A model generated the notes under the pieces. The model saw only the letters and a program-made list of their open reading frames with translations, was not told where the DNA came from and ran no database searches. This document shows, one piece after another, positions 1 through 11,544 of a DNA stretch of 64,000 nucleotides. Origin of the DNA: Hesseltinella vesiculosa (taxonomy: Eukaryota > Mucoromycota > Mucoromycetes > Mucorales > Cunninghamellaceae); contig MCGT01000031.1 in assembly GCA_002104935.1 (NCBI GenBank), forward strand, positions 248,001 to 312,000, read 5' to 3'. Numbering within the stretch: the first letter of the stretch is position 1; each line of letters starts with the position of its first letter. The position numbers and the translations under genes are program-made.

Positions 1-3000
1 TTGTGCTGGGACGTTGGCATTATCATGTCAGCAGATTATTTGCTGGCAATGTGGGATTTGAAGTGCTTATGGACGAATGAAGTAAAAGAGAAAGAGGCGC
101 TAAAGCTGGGTAACAGGTGTTACCAGCATAAAGGGTTCACAGGCACAAAAAACACTTTGGCAGGTATCAACCCCGGCGGTTTTGTTACCAAACTTTTTTT
201 TTTAGAGCGAGAATTGTGCTGGGACGTTGGCATTATCGTGTCAGCAGATTATCTGCTTGAAATATGGGATTTGAAGTGCTTATGGACGAATGAAGTAAAA
301 GAGAAAGAGGCGCTAAAGCTTGGTAACAGGTGTTACCAGCATAAAGGGTTCACAGGCACAAAAAACACTTTGGCTGGTATCAACCCCGGCGGTTTTGTTC
401 CAAACTTTTTTTTTTTAGAGCGAAAATTGTGCTGGGACGTTGGCATTATCGTGTCAGCAGATTATCTGCTTGAAATATGGGATTTGAAGTGCTTATGGAC
501 GAATGAAGTAAAAGAGAAAGAGGCGCTAAAGCTTGGTAACAGGTGTTACCAGCATAAAGGGTTCACAGGCACAAAAAACACTTTGGCTGGTATCAACCCC
601 GGCGGTTTTGTTACCAAACTTTTTTTTTTTTAGAGCGAGAATTGTGCTGGGACGTTGGCATTATCGTGTCAGCAGATTATTTGCTGGCAATGTGGGATTT
701 GAAGTGCTTATGGACGAATGAATTAAAAAAAGAAAGAGGCGCTAAAGCTTGGTAACAGGTGTTACCAGCATAAAGGGTTCACAGGCACAAAAAACACTTT
801 GGCTGGTATCAACCCCGGCGGTTTTGTTACCAAACTTTTTTTTTTTAGAGCGAGAATTGTGCTGGGACGTTGGCATTATCATGTCAGCAGATTATTTGCT
901 GGCAATGTGGGATTTGAAGTGCTTATGGACGAATGAAGTAAAAGAGAAAGAGGCGCTAAAGCTGGGTAACAGGTGTTACCAGCATAAAGGGTTCACAGGC
1001 ACAAAAAACACTTTGGCAGGTATCAACCCCGGCGGTTTTGTTACCAAACTTTTTTTTTTTAGAGCGAGAATTGTGCTGGGACGTTGGCATTATCATGTCA
1101 GCAGATTATTTGCTGGCAATGTGGGATTTGAAGTGCTTATGGACGAATGAAGTAAAAGAGAAAGAGGCGCTAAAGCTGGGTAACAGGTGTTACCAGCATA
1201 AAGGGTTCACAGGCACAAAAAACACTTTGGCAGGTATCAACCCCGGCGGTTTTGTTACCAAACTTTTTTTTTTTTAGAGCGAGAATTGTGCTGGGACGTT
1301 GGCATTATCGTGTCAGCAGATTATTTGCTGGCAATGTGGGATTTGAAGTGCTTATGGACGAATGAATTAAAAAAAGAAAGAGGCGCTAAAGCTGGGTAAC
1401 AGGTGTTACCAGCATAAAGGGTTCACAGGCACAAAAAACACTTTGGCTGGTATCAACCCCGGCGGTTTTGTTACCAAACTTTTTTTTTTTAGAGCGAGAA
1501 TTGTGCTGGGACGTTGGCATTATCATGTCAGCAGATTATTTGCTGGCAATGTGGGATTTGAAGTGCTTATGGACGAATGAAGTAAAAGAGAAAGAGGCGC
1601 TAAAGCTGGGTAACAGGTGTTACCAGCATAAAGGGTTCACAGGCACAAAAAACACTTTGGCAGGTATCAACCCCGGCGGTTTTGTTACCAAACTTTTTTT
1701 TTTTTAGAGCGAGAATTGTGCTGGGACGTTGGCATTATCGTGTCAGCAGATTATTTGCTGGCAATGTGGGATTTGAAGTGCTTATGGACGAATGAATTAA
1801 AAAAAGAAAGAGGCGCTAAAGCTTGGTAACAGGTGTTACCAGCATAAAGGGTTCACAGGCACAAAAAACACTTTGGCTGGTATCAACCCCGGCGGTTTTG
1901 TTCCAAACTTTTTTTTTTTTAGAGCGAAAATTGTGCTGGGACGTTGGCATTATCGTGTCAGCAGATTATCTGCTTGAAATATGGGATTTGAAGTGCTTAT
2001 GGACGAATGAAGTAAAAGAGAAAGAGGCGCTAAAGCTTGGTAACAGGTGTTACCAGCATAAAGGGTTCACAGGCACAAAAAACACTTTGGCTGGTATCAA
2101 CCCCGGCGGTTTTGTTCCAAACTTTTTTTTTTTTAGAGCGAAAATTGTGCTGGGACGTTGGCATTATCGTGTCAGCAGATTATCTGCTTGAAATATGGGA
2201 TTTGAAGTGCTTATGGACGAATGAAGTAAAAGAGAAAGAGGCGCTAAAGCTTGGTAACAGGTGTTACCAGCATAAAGGGTTCACAGGCACAAAAAACACT
2301 TTGGCTGGTATCAACCCCGGCGGTTTTGTTCCAAACTTTTTTTTTTTTAGAGCGAAAATTGTGCTGGGACGTTGGCATTATCGTGTCAGCAGATTATCTG
2401 CTTGAAATATGGGATTTGAAGTGCTTATGGACGAATGAAGTAAAAGAGAAAGAGGCGCTAAAGCTTGGTAACAGGTGTTACCAGCATAAAGGGTTCACAG
2501 GCACAAAAAACACTTTGGCTGGTATCAACCCCGGCGGTTTTGTTACCAAACTTTTTTTTTTTTAGAGCGAGAATTGTGCTGGGACGTTGGCATTATCGTG
2601 TCAGCAGATTATTTGCTGGCAATGTGGGATTTGAAGTGCTTATGGACGAATGAATTAAAAAAAGAAAGAGGCGCTAAAGCTTGGTAACAGGTGTTACCAG
2701 CATAAAGGGTTCACAGGCACAAAAAACACTTTGGCTGGTATCAACCCCGGCGGTTTTGTTACCAAACTTTTTTTTTTTAGAGCGAGAATTGTGCTGGGAC
2801 GTTGGCATTATCATGTCAGCAGATTATTTGCTGGCAATGTGGGATTTGAAGTGCTTATGGACGAATGAAGTAAAAGAGAAAGAGGCGCTAAAGCTGGGTA
2901 ACAGGTGTTACCAGCATAAAGGGTTCACAGGCACAAAAAACACTTTGGCTGGTATCAACCCCGGCGGGTTTGTTCCAAACTTTTTTTTTAAGAGCCAGCA

Positions 3001-3079
3001 TTGTGCAGGGACATTGGCATTATCGTGTCAGCAGATTATCTGCTTGAAATATGGGATTTGAAGTGCTTATGGACGAATG
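1..3079. repeat. Tandem satellite, ~214-bp unit, 14 full copies plus a diverged edge copy
   Basis: The same block of about 213-216 bp recurs from base 1, with copies starting near 1, 214, 427, 642, 857, 1070, 1286, 1500, 1716, 1930, 2145, 2359, 2573, 2789 and a partial one at 3000. Unit length varies mainly through a T run of 9-11 bases. Copies fall into three main variants, separated by linked changes: atcatg or atcgtg; tttgctggcaatg or tctgcttgaaata; gaagtaaaag or gaattaaaaaaag; gctggg or gcttgg; and ttaccaaac or ttccaaac. The last copy is more diverged and ends near 3079, as at the edge of an array homogenised by unequal exchange. The left edge lies outside the window. Every frame is open over long stretches, but this follows from the repetition and I do not call genes here. 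Confidence 0.97.
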
Positions 3080-3305
3080 AATCTGCCGTATACCGGTATG
3101 ATGTACAGTGTGGGTATAGAGGGCTTCAGTGGCAGAACGGGCCTGGTTACTGCTTTCTTTAGTTCATGGGAGAATGTTAAATTTAGTAAGTATATTGGTA
3201 TCCGACTTTATGACTGGCTGTGCTGCTTCTAGGGGGTTCCATTTCATGCATCCTTTTTTTTTTCTCCCTACCTTTTTCATTACTACCAGATGCATGTTAT
3301 TACAG

Positions 3306-4502
3306 TATCATTGGTGCCGGTGTCATTGGCTCATGTACTGCCTATTACCAATCACAAAACGATAACGTCGAAATCACAGTCATCGAAAAAACCCAGGTAG
3401 CTTGCGCAAGCAGCGGCAAGGCAGGTGGTTTCCTCTGGTAATGAGAATAAACGAAGAAAAAAAAATACCCCTGTCAACAAATGGCAGCTTCTCATTGACC
3501 TTTTTTATTAGGAGCGAGGGCGATGGTGACTTTTCTAGAGCGTCTTTTCGTTTACATCGTGAGCTGGCCCAGTCATTGAATGGAAAAGAACGCTACGGAT
3601 ACCGTGCCATGACCACTTACTCCGTCACTGTGTCGAACACCGCGCAAAACAATGGCACCAACGATACTGTGCCACCTTGGCTGTACCAAGAGAAAGTTGT
3701 GTACTGTGACGAACTTGGAACACAAAAGGATACTGCACAAGTCCACCCAAAACTATTCACCCAAACAATCCTAGACGAAGCCATTGCCACTGGCAAGACA
3801 AAAGTCAAGATTGGCCACGGCGTCACCGAGCTGATCTATTCGTCGCAAGATCCAACACTGGTGACAGGTGTGCTCTTGGACGATGGAACAACTATCGATG
3901 GCGACCGTGTTATTATCTGCATGGGACCGTGGTCAGGCCAGTTTGCTCTCGGCAACAAGGCACTGTCTTCAGCTGTCCACTACCTACCCGTCAATGCCAC
4001 CCGCGCCCATTCGATCGTGCTCAAGGTCGATGACGATGCTCCCATCGGCGCTCATGCGCTCTTCACCGAAATCAAGGACAACGATGGTAAAATGCAGCAC
4101 CCAGAGATTTACCCTCGCCCTAATGGCACGGTGTACATCTGTGGTGAGCAGGACGTTTCTGAACCTTTGCCAAAAAGCGCCGACCAAGTTAAAATGGATC
4201 CTGCTGCCATCGATACCCTCTGCCATCTTGCAAAGGAATTCTCTTTGCATCTGGACGCCTCACAGGACCACCTTGTTACCCAGCAAGCATGTTACCTACC
4301 AAACTCGAGGGATCAAAATCCACTGATTGGCAAGCATCCTGCCTACAAACACCTCTATATCTCCACCGGCCACTCAGTCTGGGGTATCCTCCTGGGCCCG
4401 ATCTCTGGTCTCATCATGACTGACCTCCTATTAAACACATCTACCAATCGAGTCCCGCAGTCTTGTCTCACTGTTCTCTCCTCCTCTGTCCGATTCAAAT
4501 AA
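3306..4502 (+). CDS. FAD-dependent oxidoreductase (DAO family, TDA3-like), 5' end unresolved
   Basis: A two-exon body (3306-3437, 3512-4502) gives about 373 residues. It opens with a dinucleotide-binding fold, SIIGAGVIGSCTAYY, followed by VIEKTQVACASSGKAGGF, the ADP-binding loop and Ser/Gly-rich flavin loop typical of D-amino-acid-oxidase-like flavoproteins. The C-terminal part has the usual GHSVWGILLGPISG segment, where the family closes the FAD site. The intron at 3438-3511 has a clean GT..AG and joins W-S in frame. A start codon was not found in frame. The acceptor ttacag at 3305 implies a very short first exon upstream, perhaps near 3174 where ATG precedes a perfect gtaagt, but the phase does not fit. 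Yeast Tda3 and fission yeast relatives act in endosome/Golgi-linked processes. The substrate here is unknown. The stop overlaps an AATAAA motif. Confidence 0.82.
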
Positions 4503-4912
4503 AGCCATTTTCTGATAGGACTGCTAGTGGGCCCAAGGATCGACCATTGGAAAAAAAAATGCCAAGGGGAAAAGTTGTTCCTTGACCGGCGGGGTGCAAT
4601 GGCAATCATCGTTGTTCATTGGTCAGCAGTTGCGGAATGTCCATTCGTCCACTCATCCGCCCTCAAAGTCTCCGGAAGAAACCTGTCTTTTCTTCCACCA
4701 GCATCCAAGCAGATCCAGGGCACGACACCACCGCACCATTCGTGGTATTTTTGTTTTTTCTAGTCGTCGTTTGAAAAATAGCGTCATTTGATCCACCTGC
4801 CTTTTTGAGCAATCAACGCAATACTTCCTCTTTTTTTAAACTCACATTCTTCTCATTGCCTTTTTTCTTTTTTTGTTATTTTATTTTTTAACATAACGGA
4901 GCATTGGCCAAC

Positions 4913-6729
4913 ATGAAACTATATACGGTTTGCCTATGCGTTTTGTGGTGTCTAGGAATGGTTGCTGGTCAACAATACGCACCTCCCACGTTTCTATGGT
5001 AATGCACTCTCACTTTTTCCTTGGCTTCTTTCCAGGCACATTCTCACCATTATCCTTTCCTCTAGGCAATCGCTTGTTACCCCACAACCTTATAACACTG
5101 GCTACATTTACTCTCACAATGCGACGTTGAAATATTATTCACAGGATTTCCAAACGGTTTATATGAGCAATGACAACTTTGGCCACAACGAGGTAACATG
5201 AGTAAAAAAAAAAAAGTTTGATGCAAGACAGTGGAGAGTGCCTGTATTTCTTGCGTGGGGGTGGCGGAAAAAGGGAATTTAAGGAGGCTAAAGAGATCGA
5301 AAAGTAACCAGATGATTGTCCTATTTTGGTAGAGAGTGTTGATCAACCTTGGCGATGCATGTAATATCAAAAACTACAACGACGTCCAAGCTCTCAACAA
5401 CTTCAGCATCCAGCAATTTACGGTGTCGCAAAACTTGATGGGCCTGGTATCCCGTGGCGGATGCGATTCATGGCAGGTGAAGCTTAACAACATCCAAAGC
5501 CTGGGCCAGTTCTTTCAGCTGACAGGCGTTCTTCTCTACGACAATGTTACCTACCCACAATCGCAATTGATCCAACACAACCCAAGCACCACAAACACCC
5601 CCACTTGGCCATCTTCCTTTGATCCGCCCCAGCGTAACATCTCCCTCATGCTTGACAATGACCTGCGGAACTACTCTTCTTACCTGGCAGTCTATTTTGC
5701 GCCCAACGAATTCGGCACAGCCATGCTCGGCAAACTGAATGCCTACAGCTTTGGCCCCACTGTTTCCATTGCCCAGCAACAATACGTTCAGATGGCCACC
5801 TATTTTCAAGAGCAGGCCATGACTGACAACCCGTCACCAACCTCCAGCAGCAACGGTAGCTCCAGTGACGGTGGCGGCAGTCTCTTTGATACCTTTGTTG
5901 GCAACCGAGGCTACATTGCTTACCTGGTGGCTGCTGGCGCAGCCATTGTGTTTGGTACGAGAAAATCCAAAACGTGAGAGGAGGGTTTATTTATTACTAT
6001 TTTTTTTTTTTTACGGATAGCCATCATTGCCTTGCGGTGGTGTCGCAACCCAAGCATGTTTGGACGACAACGTTCGAGTGTTGACATTGAAAATGGTATG
6101 AGCCTGCGACCGGTACACATGGATCAACCGGAAACCCCTCTGTTGACTCTGGAAAAACTAAATGCCATGGCTCCTGTGCAACCTGCCGATCAAGTGATCA
6201 CAACGATGAAGAATACCATGTGCTTCATCTGCCTAGAGGAATTCCAGCCTACCAACAACGTCCGTGTGCTGCCCTGCCATCATGGCTTTTGCGTTGACTG
6301 CATTGGTAAGGACACGATGGTGCGTTTGATCATGCCTTTCTAACCCCTCTTCCCTTTTTTCTTTTTTTGCTGAACTCAGATGTGTGGCTGACTAAAAAAT
6401 CCAGCTGGTGTCCTGTGTGTAAACACGACTACAACGAGCAAGAGGAAACAGATGAGAAGAAGGTCGACGACGAAGATGACCTTGGTACCATGGCCATCCA
6501 CCCATCCACGTCCTCAACAACAGCCCCGCCTGTTGCGTCATCATCGCCGGCCCCATCACACCGATCCAGTGCCTCCACACCACCCTTGACCGCAGAAGCC
6601 CAACCGGCAAAATCCCAACCGGCAGAAACTCAGTCGGCGGATCACACCCTGTCTTCCGATCCCTCTTTGCCAGCAACACCTTCCCAGCTAGAGCACCGTC
6701 CTGTACAGGATGGGCCCACAGGGCATTAA
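4913..6729 (+). CDS. PA-TM-RING E3 ubiquitin ligase (Goliath/RNF13-like)
   Basis: Five exons (4913-4998, 5066-5192, 5333-5954, 6021-6305, 6380-6729) give about 489 residues. The order is: signal peptide (MKLYTVCLCVLWCLGMVAG), protease-associated-type lumenal region, Gly/Ser linker, one membrane span around GYIAYLVAAGAAIVFAIIA, then a cytosolic RING-H2. The RING reads CFICLEEF ... LPCHHGFCVDCIDVWL ... CPVCKHD, with Cys-His spacing of the C3H2C3 type. The tail is acidic, then Ser/Thr/Pro-rich with short repeats of the type PAKSQPAETQ. Proteins of this layout sit in endosomal or vacuolar membranes and ubiquitinate sorting substrates. That role is inferred from the family. All introns are GT-AG and phases agree. 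The gene converges on a related gene that ends 76 bp downstream on the other strand. Confidence 0.9.
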
Positions 6730-6805
6730 TGGTTATGCTTTGTATCTATTATTTTAATTATTTCATATTTATTTCAGTGTACATTTAGTAAAAAAAAATA
6801 TCGAT

Positions 6806-8393
6806 TCATGATGTATTTGTTTCCGGGGATGGGCTCCCCCTTCGATGTAGAATGAAACTTTCTGAGGCAGCCCGTCGGTAGGTCCAAAGCTGGCGCATGG
6901 CTTCGGCTTCCTGGGAAGGGGGTTGGAATAGAGAATATGCTTCGGAGACGTTTGCTTGGTCATACACAGGAGAAGGTACAGTGAGTGACTGGATGACTTT
7001 CTGCTGGCACAATGGGCAGGTATCACTCTTTTTCGTCAGCCATAGATCTACGAGGGAAACGGTGAGATGGCGCTTTGTTGGGAAATTTTTCCCCTACCAA
7101 TGCAATCTCTATGAAATTCATGACCACAAGGCAGTGTGCGTATGACGTCTTGACCATTGTAGATATCCAAGCAGATGACACAGGAGCAATCGGCAGCGCG
7201 CTTTTCAGCATCGTCCGAGTCATTTAGTGTAGAGCGGCTAGGGGGATCGATCGTCCAAACATGTGTTGGCAGAAGATTCACGACCGACATAGGCAGGCCT
7301 TGTCGGACAGGTCCACGGCGACGCTGGCGTCTTTGTTGTTGTAGCCAGAGATGCCGCTCGTGTGAGTCTGCGGTGTGCAGAAATGGGTACCAAAAAGGAT
7401 CGTATTCTGCGTGACGGACTTGGCCAGAGCTGCCTTGATGATATTGCATACGAGAAGCGTAACAATGGGTGGCAAGGGTAAGCATCATGGTGGTTGCCAC
7501 TACCCCACCGACAACAATCAGAGCAAATTGCCATGGTTCGAACATGGGCGGCCTAGGCGGGAACAGGGTGACTCGAACCAGCAGCTGCTTGTCATTGCCC
7601 AATGAGATACTTGCGTTTCGGGCCAAACTATGGGCCAGGAAATCACGGGTTTGATTCCTCAAGCTCTCCAGAAGCTCATGTCCTGTGACAGAATTGACAA
7701 AGTAGACAGGAATGGTCACTGCTCCGGGTTGGAGGACCTGACGAAAAAAAAAAAAAAAAAGGTAAGGGCGGCCGGTGAGGCGGAAGTTGAACACTTGCTA
7801 TATAATCCCGGCTGGATTGGTTGCTATGGAGAATGACGGCGGTAGCTCCTTCTTGTTGCATGTACTTGATTCTTTCAACAAGGTCGCATATGCCAATTTG
7901 GGCAAGGATGACTCGGTTTGGTTTGGGAGTGGACCGGTTCAATGTGGGCGGCAACGAAGGGAGGGTGTCGACAAGGCAGGCCATGCCCACATTGAACAGT
8001 TCGCCCTATGAAAAAGGAATAGAGCGTATCAAGGGGATTTTAGTCGTGGTGGTGGAGGAGTTAAAAAGTGAGCTACCTGTAAGCCAGTTTCGGTCGGAGA
8101 CGGGGTGTTTTTTAACAGAATGACGTGTTTAGAGTATTTTTTTTCTTCAAAGGCGATGGTGGTGTTGTCAGAAGAGGAAGAGGCATTTTTACTTTGAATC
8201 ACGGTATCTACCAAGGGAAAAACTATAAGGAAACATGCTCAACGTGAGATTATTTTACTGGTTTACCTTGGTGAATGGTTGCTGGGACACCATTGAACCA
8301 TCGCGACGCATTGGGCAAGGTGACAGCGCCTAGCAATAGCCATAAAATGATGACGGTTGTCAAGCCAAACGATACAATAGGAGTCATTCTCAT
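6806..8393 (-). CDS. PA-TM-RING E3 ubiquitin ligase, paralogue of the 4913-6729 gene
   Basis: Five exons on the minus strand (8267-8393, 8077-8222, 7793-8005, 7098-7737, 6806-7047) give about 455 residues. An N-terminal signal/anchor (MRMTPIVSFGLTTVIILWLL) is followed by a PA-like region, seen in the stretch GATAVILHSNQ. Then come a membrane span around FALIVVGGVVATTMMLTLA, an Arg/Gln-rich linker and a RING-H2: CVICLDIY ... LPCGHEFHRDCIDLWL ... CPLCQQK. The last intron splits the codon after DCI in phase 1, exactly as in the convergent neighbour, which supports descent of both from one duplicated gene. The intron between 7738 and 7792 has a weak donor (gttcaa) but is needed to keep phase and leave an A17 tract out of the coding sequence. 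Likely an endomembrane ubiquitin ligase. Confidence 0.88.
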
Positions 8394-8697
8394 TGTTTGT
8401 TTGGGCTATAGCATCAATGGTAATCGCAAACAAACGCGCAGTGAAAACAAACAAAAGAAAAAAAAAACGAGAGCCTGGGAGCCTCTGCTACCCATCACAG
8501 ATCCGACTACAGGGGAGTTCTCAAGAAATCCTCCTCGGTAAAACATGTCCACGGACCGGTATTCGCTTGCCTTTGGTCTCAAATAGCCATCTCATTTATT
8601 TTTACTTTGATGAAGTATATCTTTTTTTATTATTATAGGGGAGGGGGTAGGTATGGGCTAAATGATAAAAATATGGGTTAGGAATTGAGCTTTTTGA

Positions 8698-11303
8698 TTA
8701 AGAGGGTACGACAAAAAGGTTTTTCAGTTCGTCGTTGGTAAAGGCAGGTGAGCCGTCAGGGTTGGCATTAGGTAAGAGTGTTTGGATCATTCGAGGTAAG
8801 ATGCGTCCATGTTGGCTGGCTTCACCTTGGCTGTATTGGTAACCCCAGTTGGTCAGATTGGCAGGGCGCAGTTCTTGTGTCAAGATACGATCTGGAAAGA
8901 GAGAAAAACATGAGCAGGGGTGTTCTAGCCTTTTTTTTGTTATTGTTTTTTTTATGCGTGGTTCTTTTTACCGTTTCGTAGCAAGTTGACAGCATCACTC
9001 AAGATGGCACGGCCCATCGTATAGGGTAAGCGAAGGCCAGTGACCTTGGACCGCTCGACCATGGCACCGGCATACAATTCCACTTTGTCAGGTGTACCGT
9101 AGAGATCCTTCAATGCCTGTTGCACTTCGGGTTTTTCTGAGAAGTCTTCAAAGGACGTCAATGGCAACAGATGGAGATATTTTCTAAATTCATTAAAGTA
9201 GCACACGCCCAGATCACGGGCTTGCTTGATTCCAGCATATTCGATATGGGCAAAAGCTGCAGGTGTAGCCAATCCGTTGCTAAAATAAAATAACATAAAC
9301 AAAGTGTCCATCATGGGTCCATCACTGTCTTACCCAATTTCACTAGCAACCTGTTGATAGCCATCGCGCAAGATGGTTGCCAGATCGTGATCGGAAAAGG
9401 CGCCAGTGTCGGTGTTGCGGTGAGCACCAAACAGAGGCAAGCCCTTGGCCAATTCTTCAGGTGTGGCCTTTGTAAAGTGATCGTTGTAGGCAGGGAGAAG
9501 GGTGGAAAAGATGCCTTGGTCAGTGCCAGCAGAGGGTTCCTTGGCAGGCTGCTGTTGGGCCGAAGCGTCGGTAGAGCTGGCCTTGTATTTGAGAGCTTCA
9601 CCGAGGGTTTGCATGACGTTGGCGAGCCAGTCGGCATCCTTTTGACCCAGAGCTGCGTGCCAGCGGTAAATGATGTTGAATTCAATGGACACTTCGTTGC
9701 CATTGACAGGGAAAGAAGGAATGCTGAAGGGATCCAGGACAAAGTCGGAGTCTTGCGTGGTGCCAAGAATGGTGCGTACATAATCGTGGATGATCACGTT
9801 GACATAACTAATGGGGTGTGAGTGCTATGACGCTGGTTTCTTATTCTCCTTTACTTACCAGGCGTTGTTTACCAAGCGAGCGGTTTGGAAAAGCTCTTCG
9901 TCTTGGTCCTTTTCGGTCTTCAGGCGTCTGTCGGGCCCAAAGGAGAAGCGTTCGTTTTCGTTCTTTTCCAACAAGTTTTTGGCAATGTAGTTGTGGTTGC
10001 GGGAGAACAAGATCAGCAAGGTGGCGACACCTGGAGGTTGGACGACCAAACGTTTATCAAACCATTGATCAGGGTTCAGCAGCCCTTGCTTCATCTGACG
10101 CACTGATTCTTGATCCTCGCGGTTGAACCCATAGAGCAACGACCTACAAAGGTGATCAGTCATCCGCCTCCTGTTGACCTAGGCTATGCTTACAAATCCA
10201 AGTAGGAGGTTGTCAAATTGCGCTGAGAGTCTTTGCCGTCGGTGTAGAAGAGGTCATGGGTGATGATGATGGCCAGGTAGAAGAGAAACATGTTGATGCC
10301 GTTCTGGTGAGGGACAAATTCATTGTCAGGACGCTTGAGTAGGCGATCAAAGACTTGTTGAGGAGTAGGCAGATTTTCATTGACAAGCTCTGTGGAAGAA
10401 ACAGTGCGCACATAATTGTTGCCAGCCTTGCCCTGTGTCACAGAAGGAAGGAAAAAAAGAATTAAATTAAAAAAGCTTGTGCAGCCTTCGAGGGGCTTAC
10501 CACATTTGGGATGGCCACGCTGTTTCCACTTCCATCGGCCGATCGGAATTGTTTGCCAACATAGTTAATGTAGGGTTTTTTGATGTCATCCTAATAAAAA
10601 AAAATATAGTTAGCTCATGTGCCTTATTAAAAAAAAAGAAACTTGCATAAAAGTTTTGGATCAAAGGCATGGTGACGGCAGCCACAAGATCTTTTTTTTC
10701 AGGCCCCAAGTTTCCTAGAATGTTCATGACGGCTTCAAAGGTATTGTTGCGGTCATTGGTAGGCGCATTTTTGCTCAACAATCTGCAGAAAGAGACAGAA
10801 TGAGTCCCCTGGTGCAGACGCCCACCTCCTTTTTTTTTTTTTCCATTCTTTACCTTTCAACCAAGGCGCCAAATAAAACTTCCTGTTGCTTGAGAGGCAA
10901 GGTCAGGACTTCCTTCATGGCTGAGGTTCTTTCAGGAGTGATGCCAAACAGAGCTTCAATGTTCTTGACAAAGGCTTGGGCAGTCCAAGCAAGGCCGGTT
11001 GGTTCACTGGAAGGCGTAGGGGCCAGATGGAAAAACGTGTTGCGTTTCTTCTTGCCAGCCTTATCGCTCTTGCCTTGACGGAAATGCACAGTCAGATCCT
11101 TTAGAGTGTTGATTAAACCATCCAAACCAGATTCTGTTTCAATATCAGAGATATAGCGAGATATCTTGAACCGTTCTTCGTTACTGAACAGGCCACGTTT
11201 CTGTCAAAAAAACCAGTTTGTTAATGACATGTTCAAAGGACATGCACGCGTCTCAGCTTACCTCGTTGTTAGTGGGCACAGTGTTTCCTTTGAGAGTCAA
11301 CAT
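8698..11303 (-). CDS. Fatty-acid dioxygenase, animal-haem-peroxidase family (Ppo/linoleate diol synthase N-terminal half only)
   Basis: Nine exons (11262-11303, 10854-11200, 10647-10782, 10501-10590, 10194-10432, 9859-10143, 9334-9807, 8972-9279, 8698-8891) give 704 residues with all phases consistent. The distal haem region is FYLAIIITHDLFYTDGKD (His near 264). The proximal-haem and catalytic-Tyr motif is EFNIIYRWH (near 430). YFNEFRK and LPYTMGRAILSDAV are further conserved blocks. These are hallmarks of linoleate 8R/10R-dioxygenases that make oxylipin hydroperoxides. The protein stops shortly after the conserved ANLTNWGY block, where ascomycete Ppo proteins continue into a cytochrome P450 isomerase domain. 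I see no P450 heme-Cys motif in the 300 bp beyond. The intron at 10591-10646 begins GCAAGT, a GC-AG intron. Product and substrate are inferred from the family. Confidence 0.9.
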
Positions 11304-11544
11304 GATGGAATGAATTTAATAAATAAATGAACAAGCACGGAGGAAAATAAAGAAGCAAAAAAAAAAAAAAAAAGCCGGCCTTCGATTTTTTATAGCATTT
11401 GGCTGCGAGGTCGCACAATGGATGAGCATGGTTTCCCTTTTTGCAACATCCAGGGCGAAAACTTCTGCAGCTTGGCAAAGCCCATTTGGTTGAACAAAAA
11501 GCCCTTGATCACTTGACGCAGTTTTTTTTTTTTGTTCTGTTCTT

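Noticed and set aside
100..215. RNA polymerase III gene (tRNA-like or 5S-like) in each satellite unit
   Set aside because: A T run is present, and gggttcacaggc begins like a B box, but the rest of the B box and any A box do not match. No cloverleaf can be drawn.
1..3061. Long overlapping open frames of up to 210 codons in the satellite
   Set aside because: They restate the same translated repeat in changing frames, and they shift whenever the T run changes by one base. No codon-level constraint is visible.
1..3079. CRISPR-like array
   Set aside because: The unit is far too long, there are no distinct spacers, and this is a fungal nuclear sequence.
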